A stretch of DNA of 64,000 nt, from the NCBI GenBank assembly GCA_022448265.1, contig JAKVCC010000006.1, forward strand, positions 62,001 through 126,000, read 5' to 3'. A program made the translations under genes and the position numbers. This DNA comes from Pirellulales bacterium (GTDB lineage Bacteria; Planctomycetota; Planctomycetia; Pirellulales; Lacipirellulaceae). Numbering within the stretch: position 1 is the stretch's first letter; each line of letters starts with the position of its first letter. The notes below the pieces were generated by a model, which had not been told where the DNA came from, ran no database searches, and saw only the letters and a program-made list of their open reading frames with translations. Shown piece after piece: positions 49,992 to 59,326 of this stretch.

Positions 49992-51494
49992 ATGAATTTA
50001 GCAATGAAACACGTAATGAATGGTCATGGATATATAGGAGTAAACGGGTGCCTAAACGCAACGATTCTTTTTAGGCTCGGAGTTGTTCTTGCTGCCGCGA
50101 TTTGCGTGATCAGCCAGGGAGCTGAAACGATGGCGCAAGAATCGAGTCGTCCGCGGATTATTGTGCTTACCGATATTACGAATGAACCGGATGACCAAGA
50201 GTCCTTGGTGCGATTTCTCGTTTATGCAAACGAATATGATGTGGACGGATTGATTGCGACCACATCCACATGGCTGCGCAACCGCACGAGTGTGAAAAAC
50301 ATTCGTGATTGTGTCGCCGCTTACGGCAAAGTTTGCGACAATCTGGAGAAACACGCAGAAGGATTTCCAACTTTACCCCACTTGCAGTCCGTGATTCGAG
50401 AAGGCTGGCCGGAATTTGGCATGAAAGGCGTTGGTGCAGGGAAGGACTCCAAGGGATCTGAGCATATTATCGATGTGATCGACCGAGATGACGATCGTCC
50501 CGTTTGGGTCTCGGCCTGGGGAGGAGCCAACTGCCTGGCTCAGGCTTTATGGAAGGTTCGAAAAACTCGAAAGCCAGATGAAGTTGCGAAGTTTGTATCG
50601 AAAATTCGCGTTTATGCGATTAGTGATCAAGATGACTCGGGGCCCTGGATGCGACGCGAATTCCCCAAGTTGTCCTATGTCGTAAGTCGTGGTGGTGAAG
50701 GTTCGCTCGAATACAATCAAGCAACATGGACAGGAATCTCGGGGGACCAGTTTTATCTCAACGGTCCCAGTTACCGGATCGATTTGGTAAGTAACGAATG
50801 GTTGCGCAAAAACGTCCGCACAAATCACGGACCACTCGGAGGGATGTATCCCAAATGGGTGCACATTATGGAAGGTGATACGCCTTCGTTTTTGAATTTG
50901 ATCAACAATGGCTTGGGTAGCCACATTAGCCCCGGTTATGGTGGCTGGGGAGGGCGGTATGTCTTCAAGAAGACGTATGCGGATTCTGCCCCCATTTGGC
51001 AAAACAGCCGCGATCGCGTCACGACTCCCGATGGACAAACTCACGTCAGTAATACGGCCACTATTTGGCGTTGGCGCCAAGCATTTCAACACGATTTCGC
51101 GGCACGTATGGATTGGTGTGTTGCCGATTCGCGAGATCGAGCAAATCACAATCCGCTTGTTATTGTCGAAGGCGACGGTACCAAAAATGTTCTGCACAGA
51201 AAAGTAAAGAAAGGAACGCGAGTCCGTCTATCGGCCGATGGTACCCATGATCCTGATGGTAATCGAATCACGTTTCATTGGTTTCATTATGGCGAAGTCG
51301 GCCGAGGCCTAACAAACGTTCGGGAATTATGGTCGGTTGATCTAGAAAACGCTAACTCAAAGGAAGTCATTGTCGATATTCCTGAAGAGATTCCGTGGAA
51401 CAGCCACGAATTGCATCTCATCCTTGATGTTGAAGACGATGGTGAACCAAGTTTGCATGCATATCGACGTGTCATATTGCAGATGCAGGATTGA
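49992..51494 (+). CDS. DUF1593 exported protein (nucleoside-hydrolase-like)
   Basis: About 500 residues from the ATG at 49992; ATGs also occur at 49878, 50004 and 50016. A hydrophobic segment (ILFRLGVVLAAAICVISQ) is the signal peptide. The mature start PRIIVLTDITNEPDDQESLV holds the Asp-rich calcium-type motif of nucleoside-hydrolase-like folds. VWVSAWGGANCLAQAL, YAISDQDDSGPWMRR and HVSNTATIWRWRQAFQHDFA are DUF1593 features. The C-terminal 120 residues form a beta domain (RVRLSADGTHDPDGNRITFH). Family members are linked to plant or algal polysaccharide use, but the reaction is not established. Confidence 0.82.
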   Translation: MNLAMKHVMNGHGYIGVNGCLNATILFRLGVVLAAAICVISQGAETMAQESSRPRIIVLTDITNEPDDQESLVRFLVYANEYDVDGLIATTSTWLRNRTSVKNIRDCVAAYGKVCDNLEKHAEGFPTLPHLQSVIREGWPEFGMKGVGAGKDSKGSEHIIDVIDRDDDRPVWVSAWGGANCLAQALWKVRKTRKPDEVAKFVSKIRVYAISDQDDSGPWMRREFPKLSYVVSRGGEGSLEYNQATWTGISGDQFYLNGPSYRIDLVSNEWLRKNVRTNHGPLGGMYPKWVHIMEGDTPSFLNLINNGLGSHISPGYGGWGGRYVFKKTYADSAPIWQNSRDRVTTPDGQTHVSNTATIWRWRQAFQHDFAARMDWCVADSRDRANHNPLVIVEGDGTKNVLHRKVKKGTRVRLSADGTHDPDGNRITFHWFHYGEVGRGLTNVRELWSVDLENANSKEVIVDIPEEIPWNSHELHLILDVEDDGEPSLHAYRRVILQMQD

Positions 51495-51760
51495 CACTTG
51501 CTGAGATTCTTGGAGTTGTTTCGTTGGATTTCCTTATGGGGATGGGTTTCTCTGAGCCTGTAACTTGCTGGCACTGGCCAGAGTTAAAACGAATGGCATA
51601 AGCAATAGGAGCGAACGAAAATTCAATGGGAAGTGCGCTTGTACATCTAAACTCCTAGACTTATGAATTTTAATCATCGATGTTGGCTGCTGAAGGAGCT
51701 ATATTGCAATTTGTCAAACAACTGCACACCTACTGAATCTATAGCCGAAAGGATGTTCTG

Positions 51761-52360
51761 ATGAAGCCATCGTTGTCTAAGGTCTGTGGAGTGCTCGCGT
51801 TGCTGGCACTGGTCGGCGCGCCCTTGCGTGCCGAAGTCAAGACGGGTGACCAAGCTCCGGATTTCGCACTCGCTGGAAGTGACGGGAAAGTCCACAAATT
51901 ATCGGATTACAAAGGGCAGGTGGTCATCGTGGCTTGGTTCCCAAGAGCATTTACCGGTGGTTGTACAGCCCAATGTGATTCGCTACGTGTCAGCGGAATT
52001 GAAAAAGGGTTTGATGTAAAGCTTCTGGGATTTCGCCAATTTACCGTTGCTGCGCGAGACACCGGGTCTGGTCTGGATAAATTCGATGTGGCATTTTTTA
52101 CGGCCAGCGTTGACAAAGCAGAAATCAATAAACGATATGCCGAATACCTCAAGCTGGATTATCCCGTCTTAAGCGACCCGGAAAAGAAGACGGCCCGAGC
52201 TTATGGTGTTGTCAATGACAAACGTCCTGTACCTTTTCGCTGGACGTATATCATCGGAGCGGATGGCAAAGTCCTGCACGTTGACAAACAAGTCAGCACT
52301 AAGACGCATGGCGCTGATTTAGTGAAGAAACTCAAGGAACTTGGAGTCAAGCAAAAATAA
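51761..52360 (+). CDS. Exported peroxiredoxin (AhpC/TSA, Bcp-like)
   Basis: A 199-residue protein with signal peptide (about 1-24, ending PLRA). The thioredoxin-like domain has GDQAPDFALAGSDGKVHKL and WFPRAFTGGCTAQC: Pro61, Thr65 and peroxidatic Cys68 in the PxxxTxxC pattern, with Cys72 a possible resolving Cys. The C-terminal part (YPVLSDPEKKTARAYGVV) matches the Bcp/PrxQ branch. It would reduce peroxides in the periplasm. A single-gene unit is likely. Confidence 0.9.
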   Translation: MKPSLSKVCGVLALLALVGAPLRAEVKTGDQAPDFALAGSDGKVHKLSDYKGQVVIVAWFPRAFTGGCTAQCDSLRVSGIEKGFDVKLLGFRQFTVAARDTGSGLDKFDVAFFTASVDKAEINKRYAEYLKLDYPVLSDPEKKTARAYGVVNDKRPVPFRWTYIIGADGKVLHVDKQVSTKTHGADLVKKLKELGVKQK

Positions 52361-52424
52361 ATAGTTGAAGTTGCCCGGTGAATGCAAACAGCCTCTGGTG
52401 CAACCAGCCGAGGGAACTGTTGCT

Positions 52425-52616
52425 TTAGAATAGCAGGTTGTCGGGACTGGTCAGGCCCTCAAAATTGGCTTCGCTGAGTACCTGAATGCCGAGTTGCTTG
52501 GCCTTGGCTAACTTGCTACAGGTTTTTTCTCCGTGCTGGACAATCAAATTGTGAATCTGGTTGCGTGTGCAGTTGGTTAACGTTTCCGCGACCACAAACG
52601 TTCTGTCGAAAAAAAA
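52425..52616 (-). pseudogene. Remnant of a BRCT domain
   Basis: The minus frame reads FDRTFVVAETLTNCTRNQIH, then NLIVQHGEKTCSKLAKAKQL and GIQVLSEANFEGL. This is the start and end of a BRCT domain as found in NAD-dependent DNA ligases (TR.E...LI..GGK and SKL.KA..LGI.IL.E.EF), with the middle (K.S.SV..KT.YLV.G) deleted. Only about 60 residues can be matched. It lies between the peroxiredoxin and DUF1080 genes and is a fragment without ligase catalytic domains. Confidence 0.5.
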
Positions 52617-52665
52617 CTTCTCTGCTCGGCACCTGGTCCACGGTCGTGGTGTTATCGCCTCCGGA

Positions 52666-53529
52666 TCATTCCGGCTGGTACATGAATGCGCTAGCGTCTC
52701 GCGGCAACACCCAGATATTGCGAAACCGCACGGGACTGCCATGGTCTTGGAGGATCAGTGGGCCAGCCATCGTTAATCGCTGTTGTTCAGCAACTGCTTT
52801 TAAATAGGGTGTCGTACTGTAACGAAAAGGATGATATGCACTCCGCGGTTCACCGAATCGCACGTTGTCTTGCACTTTCTTGCCGTTGAGCAAGGCAGTG
52901 ATCGAACCTAGTTTGACGATTGATCCGTCGTCGCGCCGCAAGGGCGCGCGATATTCGATGTCGTAACTTTGCCATCTTCCGGGCTCAAGGCAGGCATTGA
53001 TCCGTGGCGAGAAAAATCCGTACAAGGCTCCCATGTCCGAGGAACCCAGACTTTTCTTGGCAAACGAATTTAGGATCTGCATTTCGTAATGCCCATGAAT
53101 ATAGATTCCGCTGTTGCCAGTGGAGGCCTCTGGCAACAGAAACTCCACGTGGATGCGGGCGTTGCGGAAATGCAGGCGGGAAACCACGTGATTGAGGCCA
53201 TGTTTACCTGGTGTGGATATGAGCGACCTGTCCTTAATGGGCCAGTCAATGGATGTGCCCGCCTTGCTGACCAGCAGATGGTCCTCCCCGCCGTTAAAAA
53301 GCAGGATGGCCTTGGCGGGAACTTTGGCAGCACGGGCACTCGCCCGTTCACGGGGCACCTGCGCGGACGGCGTGGCATCCTGGGCAGGTGCTTCGCTGGT
53401 GTGGCCTGTCAACAAACCCAGCAGACACACCCAGCGACCGCACAGGCTTTTCCGTTTCCCCAACCGCTGGGCGCATGTACTGGTATCGGATGTTGTTGGT
53501 TTGCCGGATGTTGACTCGCGTTTGAGCAT
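52666..53529 (-). CDS. DUF1080 (3-keto-disaccharide hydrolase family) exported protein
   Basis: A 287-residue protein, with a signal-like segment (GRWVCLLGLLTGHTSEAPAQ, about 31-50). The concanavalin-like DUF1080 domain (about 75-285) has LLFNGGEDHLLVS, HVEFLLPEASTGNSGIYIHG, YEMQILNSF, GRWQSYDIEYRAP and GPLILQDHGSPVRFRNIWV, which is the family's terminal motif. Members bind or cleave sugars outside the cell; some act on 3-keto-disaccharides. Its partner enzymes are not nearby. Confidence 0.85.
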   Translation of the reverse strand: MLKRESTSGKPTTSDTSTCAQRLGKRKSLCGRWVCLLGLLTGHTSEAPAQDATPSAQVPRERASARAAKVPAKAILLFNGGEDHLLVSKAGTSIDWPIKDRSLISTPGKHGLNHVVSRLHFRNARIHVEFLLPEASTGNSGIYIHGHYEMQILNSFAKKSLGSSDMGALYGFFSPRINACLEPGRWQSYDIEYRAPLRRDDGSIVKLGSITALLNGKKVQDNVRFGEPRSAYHPFRYSTTPYLKAVAEQQRLTMAGPLILQDHGSPVRFRNIWVLPRDASAFMYQPE

Positions 53530-54165
53530 CGCTACAAAAACATTTTCTCGCCTCCGCTAAAGATTCATCCCAGCGGAGTGACGAACCGGATTCAAGGGCA
53601 ACCGCACCCAGGTGAGGATAACCCGCTTATTGTAAAAGTGCGCCGATCTGCTGTCCACGGAGACAGATGTTCCACCCGGAGGTGGCAAGCACGCCGATGA
53701 TCGTAATTCCGTTCAGAAAGATCAACCACGGTGACCCATTTTGATTGGCCCCAGATTCCCCCGTGTGCCATCATTAGAACAACACAAATCTCTGTCCTGA
53801 ATTGCGGTCGGTGAATTTACCTCTGTATTCTAGGACAACTCTTTCGTGCTGGCGGCTGATGCAACCGAAGCGGGTTTCAGAAACGGCGAAACGCCATCGG
53901 TCTGATTCACCGCCGCACTTTGGCGATTGGCAGAGCCTCGGCGCACTTGTTACCATCGGGGGCGCTGACAAACCGGCCGCTGGCAGCATGCGAGCTAGAC
54001 GCCGCTAGTAGAACGGAAGTTGAGGACGATGGAAGTTTGCTCAAGTCGCGGTCAGCGGACGAATCCCCTCGGCGCTACGCCTCATCCGTTCCTTCAAGCG
54101 GTGGAGCATAAACTCACCGAATAAGAGACGATTCGGCCCTTCAGGTCCAACACGGAGAAACATCC
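53530..54165. other. Intergenic region, no secure gene
   Basis: About 640 bp. On the minus strand two segments look faintly protein-like (53774-53900, and a frame around 53640-53760 with PWLIFLNGITIIGVLA, a possible membrane helix) but lack starts or recognisable families. I call nothing here. Confidence 0.4.
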
Positions 54166-54936
54166 ATGAAACAGCAAGCACTTTTGAGACCGTTCCCACA
54201 AGTCAACCCGCTGGATCTCGTATTGGCGCTACTTTGCTTCTCACCAAGTCTCCTCGCACAAGAGCCCGACGCTGCTGAGTTGGATAGGATCAAGGCCCTG
54301 ATCAAAAAACCTGATCCCATTGTTTGGCTGATTACCGGCGATTCGATCACGCACGGTGCACTGCACACCCACGGTTACCGATCGTACCCGGAGCATTTCG
54401 CGGAACGAGTCCGTTGGGAGTTGCGCCGAGTGCGTGATGTCGTGATTAACACCGGCATTTCCGGCGACAGGGTGCCTGGATTGGCAAACGATCTCGAGCA
54501 TCGCGTGCTACAGTTCAAGCCTACGGTTGTTTCGATCATGATGGGAATGAACGACGCTACAGCGGGGCCTGAGGGGCGAGAAGCGTTTCGAGCGGCCTAT
54601 ATCGAGCTCGTGGATCGCCTGAGAGACGAAACTGACGCGTTGATCCTGCTGCATACGCCCAATCCGATCACGGCGGTTGCCACGCAAAGGAGCGACCTAC
54701 CGGCGTACGCTCAGATTATCCGTGAGGTCGCGTTGGATCGAGGCGTGGCCCTTTGCGATCAACACAAGATTTGGCAAGACCACGTCAGAAGTAGGAAGTC
54801 CGATCTCAACTATTTGCTCAACGACGGCACCATCCACCCCAACGGATGGGGACATGTGTTGTTCGCACACAGTCTCTGCAAAACGTTAGGGATCCACGAC
54901 CGAGCTTCCAATACCGGGCGACTCTATGTCCCATAG
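54166..54936 (+). CDS. Exported SGNH/GDSL hydrolase
   Basis: A 256-residue protein with a signal peptide (about 1-31, ending SLLAQ). The SGNH blocks are complete: block I GDSITHG with the nucleophile Ser, block II NTGISG, block III GMNDA, and block V HPNGWGH with the catalytic His. It would deacylate an ester, such as acetyl groups on polysaccharide, outside the cytoplasm. It stands alone between an empty stretch and tRNA-Val. Confidence 0.88.
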   Translation: MKQQALLRPFPQVNPLDLVLALLCFSPSLLAQEPDAAELDRIKALIKKPDPIVWLITGDSITHGALHTHGYRSYPEHFAERVRWELRRVRDVVINTGISGDRVPGLANDLEHRVLQFKPTVVSIMMGMNDATAGPEGREAFRAAYIELVDRLRDETDALILLHTPNPITAVATQRSDLPAYAQIIREVALDRGVALCDQHKIWQDHVRSRKSDLNYLLNDGTIHPNGWGHVLFAHSLCKTLGIHDRASNTGRLYVP

Positions 54937-55052
54937 TGGATCGCCTCCTTCGCGGTTGAACCGCTACTACCCGGTTGTTCGCGAATTGGCTGCCGCACTG
55001 CCGACCATCGGCAGGTATCCCAAACTCTTGATTCGGCTGGACTTGCAATGAG

Positions 55053-55126
55053 TGGGCGATACTGGACTCGAACCAGTGACCCCTAGCTTGTCGAGCTAGT
55101 GCTCTAACCAACTGAGCTAATCGCCC
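55053..55126 (-). tRNA. tRNA-Val (GAC)
   Basis: A 74-nt cloverleaf: acceptor GGGCGAT/ATCGCCC is perfect, D-arm GCTC/GAGC, anticodon stem CTAGC/GCTAG, T-arm ACTGG/CCAGT with TTCGAGT loop. The anticodon loop TCGACAA gives anticodon GAC. Position 33 is C instead of the near-universal U. CCA is not encoded. Confidence 0.9.
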
Positions 55127-55972
55127 TTGCGCTGATCGGGGGGCAATTCTAGCATTGGGGAAATCAATCCGATAGGGCCAGACCTGCGCGCCCAGGCCGG
55201 GCAGCGATGCCATCTACCAGGATTTTTGGGTAGGCCGTGCCGGCTAGACGTCCATGGACAGCACGCCGAGTCTTGAATAGGAAGGCCAGTCGACCCCCGG
55301 AGGTTGATGGCTGCGATGTAGCCGATGATGCAGGAGTTAAGGTGGCTAGCTGGCTTGACCAGAGGTTGGCCCGCGTTGGGGATGGTTACCCTCTTCGTTG
55401 CGAACTGCTAGCGTTGGGCTCAGGTCGGCTTTGCCAAGACTCTGAAAGACGTGGCGGTCTCAGCTTGTCCGATCGAGGTGGATACGCTCTATTGACACTC
55501 TAGAGGATGCCTCGTACGACGTGCTGTTTTCATAAGCGCACAGGTGCTGTGGGAGGGTCGACGTCAGAGGCACTCGGACAGGTTAGCCAGGCGGACGGAT
55601 TAAGCGGATGCTAAAGGACAGGCAAGATATCGTCGCGGTGGGCGAATTGGCAGCGTTTGCATTGGCGTGGATGCTTTGTATCTATGCCACACTCGGAGAC
55701 CATCGCGCCCGCACGACCACGGGTAATGCCGTGGCAGAATCGTCCAGCCATTCTGATCAGTCTCAGGATCATCCACCCACGCGTGCCCCGGCAGCCATAG
55801 ATGGCCGGCCATCTATGCGGTGAAAGTGGGACGGGTTGCTGGTGGCAATCAGGATGGAAGTCGCGCGGGATGCTCCCTGAGCGGCAGGCCTAACGGTCCA
55901 CCTGGGGCTAGCGCCGACACTCAGAGACTTTTATCGCGCAACTGTGATCGCGCAACTGGCACTGCGAAACTG
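55127..55972. other. Intergenic region, no secure gene
   Basis: About 850 bp between tRNA-Val and the der gene end. Short frames on both strands (55237-55503, 55600-55823) have no recognisable product. I see no RNA or repeat. Confidence 0.45.
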
Positions 55973-57421
55973 TCATCCCTTGGGGGTAGCGGGAGCTGTG
56001 GTCGCGTTCTCGCCTCCCCGACTGCTGTTGTTGCCTGAGACGTCTGGGGTTTTGCCGGGTACGGCCGGTCGCTCGTCCATGGAGATTTCGTTCCGGCGAT
56101 CACTCGGTCGACGTTTGCGGAGATAGAGCTTGATGGGTACCTCTTCGAACCCTAACTGATCCCGCACGGCACCCAAGAGATAGCGCTGGTAGGGCCTAGA
56201 AATGGCCGCCGGTTTGTTGCAAAAGAGTACCAGTGTGGGCGGCTCAATGCCGACCTGTGTGCCGTAATACACCTTGGGCCGACGGTTTTGATAAAGAGGT
56301 GGAGGGGTGTGCAGGATCGCCTTGCGCAGTAAGCGGTTGAGCTGTCCGGTCGGAATCCTCTGCCGCGACTGCTTGTACAGCATTTGCCCATGGTTGAGCA
56401 GCGCTTTAACGTTCTTACCCGTCTCGCCAGTGATGAAAGCGATGGGTGCATAACGCATAGTGCGAAAATTGTCATGAAGATAACGGACCCATTTTTCTGT
56501 CGGCATTGACTCGACCATTTTGTCCCATTTGTTGACGACTAGCACACACGGTTTGTAATTCTGGCTAATATAATCACAAAGTTGCTTGTCGACCTTGCTG
56601 ATGCGCTGGGTTGCGTCAAGAAACAGGAGTACGACCTCGGCTCGCCGGATACTACGCTGCGCCCGGTGGAAGCCGTAAAAGTCGAGCGAGGCTTCTCGGC
56701 TCTGTGGGCGGCGGATGCCCGGCGTGTCGATGGCAACAAAGGCCTTACCGTCGAGCTCAAATCTTACATCGACACTATCGCGGGTGGTGCCGGCAACTTC
56801 GCTGACGATCATCCGCTCGGCCTGTGCTAACGTGTTGACAAATGTGCTCTTTCCGACGTTGCGACGACCGACAATCGCCACTTTCATCTCTGGTTGGGCG
56901 TCTTCGGACGTCTCCCCTTCAGATGCAGGCAGGCGCTCCAGGATGACATTCAGGAGCATGTCGCGATGGCGGTTCTGGGTAGTGCTGACCGGTATGATTT
57001 TTCCCCGGCCCAGACGATAAAAGTCGGCTGCCTGATCATCCAGGTTGTCGTTGTCCGCCTTGTTCGCTACGCAGATTACCGGTACATCGACGTGTCGCAA
57101 GCGCCGCGCGACCTCTTCGTCCAAAGGGACCAAGCCGTCCCGGGAGTCGACCACAAGCAGAATCACTGCCGCGGAGTCGATTGCGGTTTGGATCTGTTCT
57201 TCAATATGTTGTGTCAGGTTGTCTTCGTCCCGGTTGCCAATACCACCCGTGTCGATCAACTCAAAGAAGCGCTGCTCGTACTCCATCAAATAGTCGACCC
57301 GATCTCGCGTAACTCCCGGTCGATCTTCAACGATCGCAATGCGTATGCCGGCAAGCCAGTTCAAGAGGCTACTCTTGCCTACGTTGGGTCGGCCAACTAT
57401 GACGACACGGGGGATTGCCAT
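55973..57421 (-). CDS. der: Ribosome biogenesis GTPase Der (EngA)
   Basis: A 482-residue protein with two tandem GTPase domains. The first has GRPNVGKS (9-16), DTGG and NKAD; the second has GRRNVGKS, DTPG and NKWD. A C-terminal KH-like domain (IKLYLRKR) ends the conserved part; a 40-residue low-complexity tail follows. Der acts in late 50S subunit maturation. It is divergent from the uracil-DNA glycosylase gene. Length is near the family norm (about 440-490). Confidence 0.97.
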   Translation of the reverse strand: MAIPRVVIVGRPNVGKSSLLNWLAGIRIAIVEDRPGVTRDRVDYLMEYEQRFFELIDTGGIGNRDEDNLTQHIEEQIQTAIDSAAVILLVVDSRDGLVPLDEEVARRLRHVDVPVICVANKADNDNLDDQAADFYRLGRGKIIPVSTTQNRHRDMLLNVILERLPASEGETSEDAQPEMKVAIVGRRNVGKSTFVNTLAQAERMIVSEVAGTTRDSVDVRFELDGKAFVAIDTPGIRRPQSREASLDFYGFHRAQRSIRRAEVVLLFLDATQRISKVDKQLCDYISQNYKPCVLVVNKWDKMVESMPTEKWVRYLHDNFRTMRYAPIAFITGETGKNVKALLNHGQMLYKQSRQRIPTGQLNRLLRKAILHTPPPLYQNRRPKVYYGTQVGIEPPTLVLFCNKPAAISRPYQRYLLGAVRDQLGFEEVPIKLYLRKRRPSDRRNEISMDERPAVPGKTPDVSGNNSSRGGENATTAPATPKG

Positions 57422-57674
57422 GGATCAGTTTCCTGTACGTTCTGCGCCTGCTATAAACTGTTCATGATACCCGAGAGAATAGGCTGCAGATAGCGCCTTT
57501 GTCGTCAGATTGGCGGAAGTGCCGGGTCGTTGGCCCGTTTGCTGTTGTTGCCCGCCAGTTCGTGATCGGATTCCATAAGCGTCTGAGGAATTCTACAATG
57601 TAGTAACAGCTCCGATTGTTCAGCCGGTTCCCGGCCCTTTGTGACGGGCAAGACGTACTTGGAAAGTGGTACAC

Positions 57675-58385
57675 ATGGCACAGAAGAAAAACACGCGACT
57701 GCGAAGTCAACTCGTTCAGACGCTAGAAAGTTTTCATGGGGCGGGTGTGCAGCAGATCTCCAAAAGTCCCCGGGATTTCACAAACGTCCCACCGGTCGCA
57801 GCGGGAGCGCCGACCGCCTCAGAGCCAGTCTCCCTAGAAATACTTGCTGCGGAGGTTGCGGCGTGCAAGCTATGCGACGAGCTGGCCGGGACGCGGACTC
57901 AAACCGTATTTGGTGTGGGAAATCCCCAGGCTCGTCTTTGTTTTTTGGGCGAAGCACCAGGTGTAGACGAAGACCGCTTGGGTGAGCCGTTTGTGGGTCG
58001 CGGTGGGCAGCTCCTGGACAAGATTCTGGCAGCCTGCCACCTGAGCCGCCAAGACGTGTATATCCTGAACGTGCTCAAGTGTCGGCCACCCGGCAACCGC
58101 AACCCGACGCCCAGTGAAGCGCACGCCTGCAGCCATTTTCTCCAGCAGCAGTTGCAGTGCATCCAGCCGGAATTTATCTGCTGTTTGGGCGCCGTGGCTG
58201 CGCAAAACTTGCTCAACACTACCGAGGCCATTGGAAGGCTGCGCGGTAGGGTACATGATTACCAGGGCATCAATGTAGTTTGCACATACCATCCGGCCTA
58301 TCTTCTACGCACACCGGCAGCTAAGCAGCTAACCTGGGACGACATGAAGCTACTGATGCGCGAGATGGGGACGCCCGTAGATTGA
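57675..58385 (+). CDS. Uracil-DNA glycosylase, family 4
   Basis: A 236-residue protein from the ATG at 57675 (a GTG lies 3 codons earlier). It has the family-4 (UdgA-like) pattern: CKLCDEL gives two Cys of a 4Fe-4S cluster, GEAPGVDEDRLGEPFVGRGG is motif A, NVLKCRPPGNRNPTPSEAHAC gives a third conserved Cys region, and TYHPAYLLR is the C-terminal HPS-type loop. It removes uracil from DNA after cytosine deamination. The first 60 residues are a non-conserved leader. Confidence 0.9.
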   Translation: MAQKKNTRLRSQLVQTLESFHGAGVQQISKSPRDFTNVPPVAAGAPTASEPVSLEILAAEVAACKLCDELAGTRTQTVFGVGNPQARLCFLGEAPGVDEDRLGEPFVGRGGQLLDKILAACHLSRQDVYILNVLKCRPPGNRNPTPSEAHACSHFLQQQLQCIQPEFICCLGAVAAQNLLNTTEAIGRLRGRVHDYQGINVVCTYHPAYLLRTPAAKQLTWDDMKLLMREMGTPVD

Positions 58386-58752
58386 GCGAGGAGGGTGGGT
58401 GGCGGACATGGGCGGTGATGCCACGTATGTGTGTCGATGGGCGTAGCGTTGCTCACTGGGGCTGGTCACTGGTGAGAGGCTGCTGGGCTGTTCTTGCTGG
58501 CAAGGATAGCTTTGCGGGCGCAGTTTGGTGCGAGATTACCGGTCTTAACGGTCCTGCATGGGCCATTTTAGAAAGTCTTTTGGGAAGCTAGGTCAAGCTG
58601 TTTCCACTCCTGGATTCGCTTGATAGAGTCAAGTAATGAATCGCTTCCTGGTACGGTATGCATAGCCGCTTTGGTTTGGCGGTTCGCCCCGGCAGCAACC
58701 GGCAGCGCAGCAGCTTTTTCACTTTGATTAGAACCTCGTATACAAGTTTGCC
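58386..58752. other. Intergenic region, nothing recognised
   Basis: About 370 bp between the glycosylase gene and a conserved hypothetical gene. One short frame (58382-58591) has no protein-like features I trust. Confidence 0.45.
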
Positions 58753-59322
58753 ATGATTACTCCCGACTCCAGAAAATCGGATGAAGTGGAACATTTACTT
58801 CGCAATGCGCAACTGCGAGATGCACTTGAGCCTTTCGACGACGAGTCGATCGGTCGGGTGAATGCCGAGGTGATGTCGACGTCGAGCGAAAATGAGTTTT
58901 TGCAGTCGATGCTTGATTGGGAACGGGCGCCCATGCTGCCTATTTCTGAGTGGTTTCAGCCGCCTCTCCACTTGCCTGCTCCAGAAACACTAAACGACGA
59001 TCAGTTGCGCAAGCTGCTCTACGACACGATTCGAAATCTTTTTGAAAAGCGAATCGTACTCGACTTCACCGACCATCATTCCGATCGCCAGCTCTATTGC
59101 CTGATTTGTCGTGACATCTTTCCCTCGCACGAAAAGTTGATCCTTCGCCAGAATAACTATTTGCACTGGGACTGTGCCAATACGGATGACGACCCAGATG
59201 TATGGCTTCGTTACTATGCGAGTGAAGAAGAACGCCTGTCTTGGGCGGAAGAAACGGGCGGTCTGCTGCCTCCCATGGAAGACCTGCCCTGTGAGCGTCG
59301 TTTGCCGCGGGCGCCGCTATAG
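58753..59322 (+). CDS. Conserved hypothetical protein
   Basis: A 189-residue protein with an acidic, soluble composition. Mid-part DDQLRKLLYDTIRNLFEKRI and the segment LYCLICRDIFPSHEKLILRQ, then YLHWDCANTDDDPDVWLRYY, contain a CxxC and a later Cys that might bind a metal. I believe similar proteins occur in other planctomycetes, but no function is known to me. It is convergent with hemW, with only 4 nt between the stop codons. Confidence 0.6.
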   Translation: MITPDSRKSDEVEHLLRNAQLRDALEPFDDESIGRVNAEVMSTSSENEFLQSMLDWERAPMLPISEWFQPPLHLPAPETLNDDQLRKLLYDTIRNLFEKRIVLDFTDHHSDRQLYCLICRDIFPSHEKLILRQNNYLHWDCANTDDDPDVWLRYYASEEERLSWAEETGGLLPPMEDLPCERRLPRAPL

Positions 59323-59326
59323 GCGT

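Noticed and set aside
55237-55823. Several frames of 70-90 codons on both strands
   Set aside because: They overlap one another, contain no recognisable motifs and have poor translation signals.
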